Notes under the pieces: generated by a model
Database searches by the model: none
Told to the model about the DNA's origin: nothing
What the model saw: only the letters and a program-made list of their open reading frames with translations
NCBI GenBank assembly: GCA_035275625.1
Contig: DATEMK010000597.1
Span: 1-11,591 of the forward strand
DNA length: 11,591 bases
Reading direction: 5' to 3'
Source: DATEMK01 sp035275625
GTDB lineage: Bacteria > Bacteroidota > Bacteroidia > AKYH767-A > OLB10
Program-made: the position numbers and the translations under genes
Shown here: in pieces, positions 8,046-11,591 of the stretch
Layout: every line of letters begins with the position of its first letter
Numbering within the stretch: the first letter of the stretch is position 1

Positions 8046-9563
8046 TTAATTGATCACCATTTTTCCCTGGTGCATTTCATTTTTAGTGAGGTTGATCAAC
8101 TCATAAAAATAAATCCCCGCGCGAAGGTTTTCTTTTTTAATGTAAATATGATCTGTAAAAATATTTTCAATCGTGCGCAGCGGTCTTCCTGTCAAATCAA
8201 TAATCCTGCATGTATAATTATTTCCTGAAGGATTGTCAAAAGTTAAAGTGCAGGATTCGGTAAAAGGATTTGGCAGCAGCCTTATAATATCAGCAGCGGA
8301 AATTTCAGCAATGCCCACATTAGTCAGGCACAATGAATCGGAAGTAATAAAACAGCCTCCGGGATCCTGAACGGTTATTGCATAACAACCGTTTTGCGAA
8401 ACAGGAACGGTAGGATTGTTTGCACCCTGTATCGGCATTCCGTTAAATGTCCAGCTATAATTATAAGATGCAGAATTAACCGAGGAACTTATTGTGTTGT
8501 TTGCGAATGTCAAAACGGGGACGGGAATGGTTGTGTTATCCACAATAAAAGTAACAGGCGGAGTTGAAACAGGGAAGTTAAAATTAGTTCCGATGATGGT
8601 TGCACTGTAAGTTCCTGCTGTATTTACAGTGATTGACTGCGTGGTTTCACCTGTGCTCCATAAATAAGTAAATCCCGCTGGAGCGGAAAGAGAAACAGAA
8701 CTTCCCTGGCAGATATGAACCGTATCAGCCATCACACGGTTTCCGCCCACATAAAGTGCGGCAGGACCTGAGATGCGAAAAGTTCCGGCTTCGAGAAATA
8801 CTCCGGAGTCAAAAATTCCATCACACACATCACCAATCGCAATTTTCAAATGGTAGGTCTGACCGGGTTGGATACTTGTTGCTTTAGCAGTAAGAATGGT
8901 GGTCATTCCGTCATAAGCTATGGTGTATATTACAGGAGCAGAATTATCCACGAAATAAGCACAGTTCATGCAAGGTCCGGTGGGAGGCGTGCCGTGAGGA
9001 ACAGGTCCGCCATTATTTACATTGTTAATAGTAATAGGAATACCCGTTCCCGGAATGAGAGCAATGTCCTGCAATCCGGAAATTCCCGGACCGCTGATAA
9101 AAAACCCGAACACATCGTTGCACGCTGTGTTAGCATAATCGCTGTATTCATCAGAAGCGAAAATGTAATTGAATTCAACAGAATCAGAAATGGCAACAAA
9201 ATCAAATTCAAGAATAGCAACATCCTGTGTTAGCCCCGTAGTTAAAGAATTCAGATCGGGATCACTCATTGCTAAACCATTATCATTGCCTTGCCCGGAA
9301 TTTGTATTTGGCAGAGCAGCAATGGATGCCAGGCCGCTGGTTAGAATAATTCCGCCCGTTATTCCAAGGTTGCAGCCTCCCGGGCAAAGAAATGTGCCTG
9401 ACGCTGACGAAACACCCGTATAAGAAATATTTGAAACGGCAATTCCTCCTGCAGCAATTGTATTTACCAAATCGGAAGGCGTTGAACTGCTGACAACAAG
9501 CTGTGCAGATAAAGTACTTGCAGCGGCTGAAAAAATCAAAATGAGTGTAGAGATTTTTTTCAT
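8046..9563 (-). CDS. Secreted choice-of-anchor L protein with T9SS type A sorting domain
   Basis: From the ATG at 9563 the product has 505 residues. Residues 1-20 (MKKISTLILIFSAAASTLSA) are a clean Sec signal peptide with cleavage before Q21. Residues about 22-265 match the choice-of-anchor L domain, with the hallmark FNYIFASDEYSDYANTACND followed by VFGFFISGPG. Residues about 280-420 contain Ig/PKD-like beta repeats (CQGSSVSLSAPAGFTYLWSTGE and a second YSW-type unit). Residues 429-505 are a type A T9SS C-terminal sorting domain (LLPNPFTES ... LRAGIYFYEL ... GKMVIN). The protein should be exported to the periplasm by Sec, across the outer membrane by T9SS, and then anchored or released. The frame stays open upstream to an ATG at 9677, but that extension has no function I can see, crosses the promoter and radC relic, and would bury the signal peptide, so I use the ATG at 9563. 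Confidence 0.9.
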   Translation of the reverse strand: MKKISTLILIFSAAASTLSAQLVVSSSTPSDLVNTIAAGGIAVSNISYTGVSSASGTFLCPGGCNLGITGGIILTSGLASIAALPNTNSGQGNDNGLAMSDPDLNSLTTGLTQDVAILEFDFVAISDSVEFNYIFASDEYSDYANTACNDVFGFFISGPGISGLQDIALIPGTGIPITINNVNNGGPVPHGTPPTGPCMNCAYFVDNSAPVIYTIAYDGMTTILTAKATSIQPGQTYHLKIAIGDVCDGIFDSGVFLEAGTFRISGPAALYVGGNRVMADTVHICQGSSVSLSAPAGFTYLWSTGETTQSITVNTAGTYSATIIGTNFNFPVSTPPVTFIVDNTTIPVPVLTFANNTISSSVNSASYNYSWTFNGMPIQGANNPTVPVSQNGCYAITVQDPGGCFITSDSLCLTNVGIAEISAADIIRLLPNPFTESCTLTFDNPSGNNYTCRIIDLTGRPLRTIENIFTDHIYIKKENLRAGIYFYELINLTKNEMHQGKMVIN

Positions 9564-9584
9564 AAGATCAGATTTAATTATATG

Positions 9585-9616
9585 CAAGTATAAGAAAAAG
9601 CAGGCGAGTTTACAAA
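9585..9616 (-). promoter_or_regulatory. Bacteroidota-type promoter of the T9SS protein gene
   Basis: On the minus strand, TTTG (9613-9616) is followed after 20 bases by TATACTTG (9585-9592), one mismatch from TAnnTTTG. Motif and spacing fit the Bacteroidota consensus, and the ATG lies 21 bases downstream. The -33 TTTG lies inside the last codons of the radC relic (CTT-TTG-TAA). Confidence 0.7.
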
Positions 9617-9683
9617 AGCCCCTCATCGGTAAAACTAAAATACCCATCGCCTGCCACGATGATATGATCCGGCACATTTATTT
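9610..9683 (-). pseudogene. radC 3'-end relic (second copy of the RadC C-terminus)
   Basis: Read on the minus strand, this stretch encodes VPDHIIVAGDGYFSFTDEGLL followed by TAA, almost the same as the last residues of the complete RadC at 10191-10880. Positions 9618-9683 match 10199-10264 at 60 of 66 bases, with an unbroken identical run of 40 bases (9631-9670 against 10212-10251), offset by 581. The copy has no start codon or upstream RadC sequence, so it cannot make a protein. The sequence around it reads as the natural continuation into the T9SS gene promoter, so this may be the original 3' end of radC and the other copy the replacement; the order of events is inference. Confidence 0.85.
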
Positions 9684-9687
9684 TTTT

Positions 9688-9695
9688 TACTTTTG
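9688..9695 (+). promoter_or_regulatory. Possible -7 element of the DUF4258-DUF2283 unit
   Basis: TACTTTTG is an exact TAnnTTTG match just after the radC relic. It ends only three bases before the DUF4258 ATG at 9699, so the transcript would be almost leaderless, and no -33 TTTG is evident. Tentative. Confidence 0.3.
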
Positions 9696-9698
9696 AAA

Positions 9699-9962
9699 AT
9701 GGAAATTCAGATTGACCGGCACACAACAGAAAGGGCAATTGAAAGAGGAGCATCAACTGAAGAAATAATTGACGTAATAAATACGGGAAATATCATTCCT
9801 GCCAAATCAAACTGAACAGGCAAACAAAAAGTGTTTACTTTTAACAAGGAAAGAAATGGCAAATTTTACGATCAAAAGAAAATTGAAGTATATTATCTTG
9901 CCGAACAAAATAAAATAGTCACCGTAACAGTTTATGTATTTTACGGAAAATGGGAGGAATAA
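9699..9962 (+). pseudogene. DUF4258 family protein, interrupted by an in-frame TGA
   Basis: From the ATG at 9699, 38 codons are read (MEIQIDRHTTERAIERG...IIPAKSN) before a TGA at 9813-9815. The same frame then continues without another stop for 48 codons (TGKQKVFTFNKERNGKFYDQ ... VYVFYGKWEE) to TAA at 9960-9962. Together the halves give an 87-residue protein of the small DUF4258 family: an N-terminal helix with HTTERAIERG, then a beta-rich half with KVEVYY-like and TVTVYVFYGKW-like strands. A CGA (Arg) to TGA change is the simplest explanation. Other genes here end with TGA and none contains it internally, so TGA is a real stop. No ATG is available in frame to restart the second half. The function of the family is not established; its pairing with DUF2283 resembles toxin-antitoxin layouts. 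Confidence 0.75.
9952..9958 (+). promoter_or_regulatory. Shine-Dalgarno sequence of the DUF2283 gene
   Basis: GGGAGGA lies seven bases before the DUF2283 ATG at 9966 and overlaps the last codons of the DUF4258 gene (TGG-GAG-GAA). It is the only clear Shine-Dalgarno sequence before a gene in this window, where starts otherwise follow A/T-rich or non-purine leaders. Its effect is inferred, and it may partly reflect the conserved Trp-Glu-Glu codons. Confidence 0.5.
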
Positions 9963-9965
9963 AAA

Positions 9966-10178
9966 ATGGTTGTAAACTATGATTCAAAAACCGATCTTCT
10001 TTATTTAAGATTAGATCAGGGTCCGCATCAGGTAATTAATAAAAAAATTACTGATGATATTGTTTTAGATATTGATGAGGACGGAAAAATAATAGGGATT
10101 GAAATAATGTACGCTTCAAAAAATGTTCAGCTTAAAACTTTATTGCCTGTAACTTTTGATTTTAAAAAAGCCGGATAA
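9966..10178 (+). CDS. DUF2283 family protein
   Basis: This intact 70-residue protein (MVVNYDSKTDLLYLRL ... ITDDIVLDIDEDGKIIGIEI ...) matches the DUF2283 pattern: a YD..TD.LY.RL strand pair, then a VLD.DEDG.I.GIEI strand-turn-strand, and a short C-terminal tail. It has no catalytic motif, signal peptide or membrane segment, and no function is established for the family. It starts three bases after the end of the DUF4258 frame, so the two are a translationally coupled pair. If the pair is a toxin-antitoxin-like system, I cannot say from sequence which partner is which; loss of the first gene with retention of the second would fit DUF2283 as the harmless partner, which is speculation. The stop is 12 A/T-rich bases from the convergent radC stop. 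Confidence 0.8.
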   Translation: MVVNYDSKTDLLYLRLDQGPHQVINKKITDDIVLDIDEDGKIIGIEIMYASKNVQLKTLLPVTFDFKKAG

Positions 10179-10190
10179 TAATTTTATTTT

Positions 10191-10880
10191 TCAAATCAGT
10201 CCCTCATCCGCAAAACTAAAATACCCATCGCCTGCCACGATGATATGATCCAGCACATCAATTTCCATCATCGTGCCCGCATCTTTTAATTTTTTGGTAA
10301 GCTTCAGATCTTCGGGGCTGGGTTTGGGATTTCCGCTCGGATGATTGTGGCATAAAATAATTCCGCAGGCAAGGTATTCCAAAGCGGCTTTAAAAATTAA
10401 CTTCGGGTCCACTACCGTTCCTGCAATGCCGCCTTTGCTCAAATCATATTTGCCGATCACATCATTGGCGCGGTTCAGCATCAGCACCACAAACTCTTCG
10501 TGAACCAAATCGGCCATGCGCGGCTGTAAAATTTCAAAAGCATCCCGGCTGGATGAAATTTTTTCTTTTTTTAACCCTTCCGCCTCACGCCTTCTCCGGC
10601 CAAGTTCAAGGGCCGCAACAATGGTAATCGCTTTCACCTCGCCCATGCCTTTATGATTTTTCATCAGGTCATTTACCGAAAGCTTTGACAATTGAGTGAT
10701 GTCATTATTGCAATCCGACAAAATCTTTTTTGCAACATCAACAGCAGTAAGTTCTTTGGTTCCTGTCCGGATAAGAATAGCGAGCAGTTCAGAATCGGTA
10801 AGGTTATGCCGTCCCAGCTTTAAAAGTTTTTCGCGCGGACGGTCGGCTTCTGCCCATGTTTTGATGCCCGAGGTTTCCAT
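10191..10880 (-). CDS. radC: RadC family JAB/JAMM-domain protein
   Basis: This 229-residue protein has the full RadC (UPF0758) layout. Residues 1-100 are an N-terminal helical region with a helix-hairpin-helix-like part (LTDSELLAILIRTGT ... HKGMGEVKAITIVAALELGRR). Residues about 110-229 form the JAB1/MPN domain with the metal-binding motif HNHPSGNPKPSPED (H178, H180, S188, D191) and a likely acidic partner at E128/E129. The end, LDHIIVAGDGYFSFADEGLI, is the conserved C-terminus. Despite its name, a role in DNA repair is doubtful, and the biochemical activity of the family is not settled. The last 22 codons or so are duplicated at 9610-9683, so this 3' end may be a replacement brought by the adjacent cassette. 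The leader is C-rich (TCCTCCCCATCCCCCA) with no Shine-Dalgarno sequence. The gene lies downstream of rpsT with a palindrome between them. Confidence 0.93.
   Translation of the reverse strand: METSGIKTWAEADRPREKLLKLGRHNLTDSELLAILIRTGTKELTAVDVAKKILSDCNNDITQLSKLSVNDLMKNHKGMGEVKAITIVAALELGRRRREAEGLKKEKISSSRDAFEILQPRMADLVHEEFVVLMLNRANDVIGKYDLSKGGIAGTVVDPKLIFKAALEYLACGIILCHNHPSGNPKPSPEDLKLTKKLKDAGTMMEIDVLDHIIVAGDGYFSFADEGLI
10199..10264. repeat. Direct repeat, copy 2 (active radC 3' end)
   Basis: This stretch is the partner of 9618-9683: 60 of 66 positions are the same, including a perfect 40-base run (10212-10251). Both copies have the same orientation and enclose the DUF4258-DUF2283 unit. Recombination between them would remove 581 bases and leave one complete, in-frame radC. 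Confidence 0.9.
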
Positions 10881-10895
10881 TGGGGGATGGGGAGG

Positions 10896-10962
10896 AGTTT
10901 AAAGTTTAAAGTTCTTAGTCGCGTCAGCCAACTTTAGACTTTAGACTGTAAACTGTAAACTG
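10896..10962. repeat. Palindrome of seven-base units between rpsT and radC
   Basis: The left arm, AGTTTAAAGTTTAAAGTT (10896-10913), pairs with AACTTTAGACTTTAGACT in the right arm (from 10930) at 16 of 18 positions. The right arm continues with two further seven-base units (GTAAACT repeated). The arms are thus built from tandem heptads of the form AGTYTAM. It begins two bases past the rpsT stop on the minus strand and could act as an rpsT terminator or RNA-stabilising hairpin, though no T-run follows it. Confidence 0.75.
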
Positions 10963-10964
10963 TT

Positions 10965-11219
10965 TTATTGCAACCCTGCAACATGCTTCGCCAAACTCGA
11001 TTTGAGGTTGGAAGCTTTCTTCTTATGAATGACGTTTTTCTTTGCCAGCTTATCCAGCATGGAAGCAACCGTGGGGTATAGTTTTGAAGCTTCAGCCTTG
11101 CTTTTTGCGGTACGCAATTCCTTCATCGCATTCCGTGTCGTTTTAGCGTGATACTTGTTTCTTTCCTGCTTGGCAGCGCTTCCGCGGATTCTTTTTTCTG
11201 ATGATTTGTGATTTGCCAT
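10965..11219 (-). CDS. rpsT: 30S ribosomal protein S20
   Basis: This 84-residue basic helical protein (MANHKSSEKRIRGSAAKQER ... MKELRTAKSKAEASKLYPTV ... NVIHKKKASNLKSSLAKHV) is a clear S20. It has the usual length, the MANHKS-type start, and the conserved IHKKKASNLKSSLAK helix that binds 16S rRNA. It lies downstream of tRNA-Glu on the same strand, and no separate promoter was evident in the 92-base gap, so the two may be co-transcribed. The start is fixed by the MANHKS N-terminus; the leader is A/T-rich with no Shine-Dalgarno sequence. Confidence 0.97.
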   Translation of the reverse strand: MANHKSSEKRIRGSAAKQERNKYHAKTTRNAMKELRTAKSKAEASKLYPTVASMLDKLAKKNVIHKKKASNLKSSLAKHVAGLQ

Positions 11220-11230
11220 TTGATAAATAA

Positions 11231-11302
11231 GTTAATTGTTATTCGTTATTTGTTAATCGTTGTACCGTTTTTCCTGTTAACGAATAACGATTAACTATTA
11301 AC
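11231..11302. repeat. Palindrome of seven-base units between tRNA-Glu and rpsT
   Basis: The left arm (11231-11263) reads as the heptads GTTAATT, GTTATTC, GTTATTT, GTTAATC. The right arm (11276-11302), read as its complement, gives GTTAATA, GTTAATC, GTTATTC, GTTAAC. The arms can pair imperfectly around a short loop. Periodicity and layout match the palindrome at 10896-10962, but the unit sequence differs. It sits in the leader of rpsT. Confidence 0.75.
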
Positions 11303-11311
11303 CTTTTTCTG

Positions 11312-11383
11312 TAGCCCGTACGAGAATCGAACTCGTGTTTCCTCCGTGAAAGGGAGATGTCCTAACCCCTAGACGAACGGGCC
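11312..11383 (-). tRNA. tRNA-Glu (anticodon UUC)
   Basis: The minus strand gives a 72-base cloverleaf. The acceptor stem GGCCCGT pairs with ACGGGCT, with a G-T pair at the end. The D arm is GTC...GAC with GG in the loop. The anticodon stem TCTCC/GGAGG holds the loop CTTTCAC, giving anticodon TTC. The T arm is ACGAG-TTCGATT-CTCGT. The discriminator is A and the CCA end is not encoded. It is a typical Bacteroidota tRNA-Glu with its own promoter upstream. Confidence 0.95.
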
Positions 11384-11401
11384 AATTTTTTTTAAGAGGT
11401 G

Positions 11402-11432
11402 CAAAGGTAAAATAATTTTAATGACTGGCAAG
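11402..11432 (-). promoter_or_regulatory. Promoter of tRNA-Glu
   Basis: On the minus strand, CTTG (11429-11432) is followed after 19 bases by TACCTTTG (11402-11409), an exact TAnnTTTG element followed by C. This is the typical strong Bacteroidota promoter form, placed about 18 bases before the tRNA 5' end. It probably also serves rpsT. Confidence 0.8.
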
Positions 11433-11441
11433 TGGTAAGTA

Positions 11442-11493
11442 AAAGGTGAAAGTGAGAAGGTGAGACACTCACTTTCTCAGCTTCTCACCTTCA
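11442..11493 (-). terminator. Hairpin of roughly seven-base units, possible terminator of the upstream gene
   Basis: AAGGTGAAAGTGAGAAGGTGAG on one side and CTCACTTTCTCAGCTTCTCACCTT on the other form a long, nearly complete stem with a tiny loop at about 11465-11468. The units repeat every six to eight bases, less regular than in the two neighbouring palindromes. On the minus strand the stem starts at the stop codon of the partial gene (11491-11493) and is followed by CTTTTACTT, so it could work as an intrinsic terminator just before the tRNA-Glu promoter. Confidence 0.55.
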
Positions 11494-11591
11494 CTCCTCT
11501 TTAGTTCCCGGCAATACAAATCCAAAAGGCTTCCCGGCACTAAACCCGGTTTGAGAACTGGTATCCACTAAATCCCGTAGCGTGGTTAAAA
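11491..11591 (-). CDS. Unidentified protein, C-terminal end only (partial)
   Basis: The minus strand is open for the last 32 codons of a gene that starts outside the window. It encodes LTTLRDLVDTSSQTGFSAGK and then PFGFVLPGTKEE, ending at TGA (11491-11493). The composition looks like real protein and the frame ends exactly where the hairpin begins, which supports a gene end. I do not recognise the family from so short a piece. Confidence 0.5.
   Translation of the reverse strand, partial: LTTLRDLVDTSSQTGFSAGKPFGFVLPGTKEE

Noticed and set aside
8850..9423. Two plus-strand open frames opposite the choice-of-anchor L gene
   Set aside because: They lie wholly within the strongly supported minus-strand gene and have no recognisable domain or leader.
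9564..9677. N-terminal extension of the T9SS protein gene to an ATG at 9677
   Set aside because: The 38 extra residues would bury a clean signal peptide, and the stretch covers the promoter and the radC relic read in another frame.
9813..9815. TGA read as an amino acid (alternative code or recoding)
   Set aside because: Other genes in the window, such as radC and the Wzz-like gene, end with TGA and none has it internally; no recoding structure was evident.
9684..10190. Insertion sequence or integron-like cassette with its own recombinase
   Set aside because: There is room only for the two small genes, and no terminal inverted repeats or recombinase motifs were found.
11231..11302. CRISPR-like array or ribosomal-protein leader switch before rpsT
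   Set aside because: The units are only seven bases with no spacers, and the structure matches the neighbouring palindromes rather than a known r-protein leader.

Overview
The window looks like a chromosomal segment of a member of the Bacteroidota, probably not one of the well-studied species. The evidence is a secreted protein with a choice-of-anchor L domain and a C-terminal type IX secretion (T9SS) sorting domain, a surface lipoprotein with carboxypeptidase-regulatory-like domains, several promoters of the TTTG-N19/20-TAnnTTTG type used by the Bacteroidota sigma factor, and genes that mostly lack Shine-Dalgarno sequences.

Layout. Positions 1-463 (minus) hold the N-terminal part of a SAM-dependent methyltransferase cut by the window edge. 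Positions 552-6109 (plus) form a surface-polysaccharide gene set: a GT-C type membrane glycosyltransferase, a B12-binding-type radical SAM enzyme, a Wzz-like chain-length protein and an O-antigen ligase/polymerase. The first two and the last two genes overlap, which suggests co-translation. Together they could modify, polymerise and set the length of a glycan made by genes elsewhere. Positions 6249-8018 (plus) encode a surface lipoprotein, convergent with the T9SS-secreted protein at 8046-9563 (minus).

Positions 9564-10264 are the most unusual part. A 66-bp piece of the 3' end of radC occurs twice in direct orientation, 581 bp apart. Between the copies lies a small two-gene unit on the opposite strand: a DUF4258 gene interrupted by one in-frame TGA, and an intact DUF2283 gene. 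This looks like a small cassette that entered the end of radC while leaving radC a complete 3' end.

Positions 10191-11591 are housekeeping on the minus strand: radC, rpsT (ribosomal protein S20), tRNA-Glu(UUC) with a clear promoter, and the C-terminal end of an unidentified gene. Each of the three gaps between these genes holds an imperfect palindrome built from units of about seven bases, with a different unit in each gap.

No stretch longer than 300 bases lacks a gene. The longest gaps are 6110-6248, which has a possible terminator and a weak promoter-like motif, and 9564-9698, which has a promoter and the radC relic. I saw no insertion sequence, CRISPR array or rRNA.
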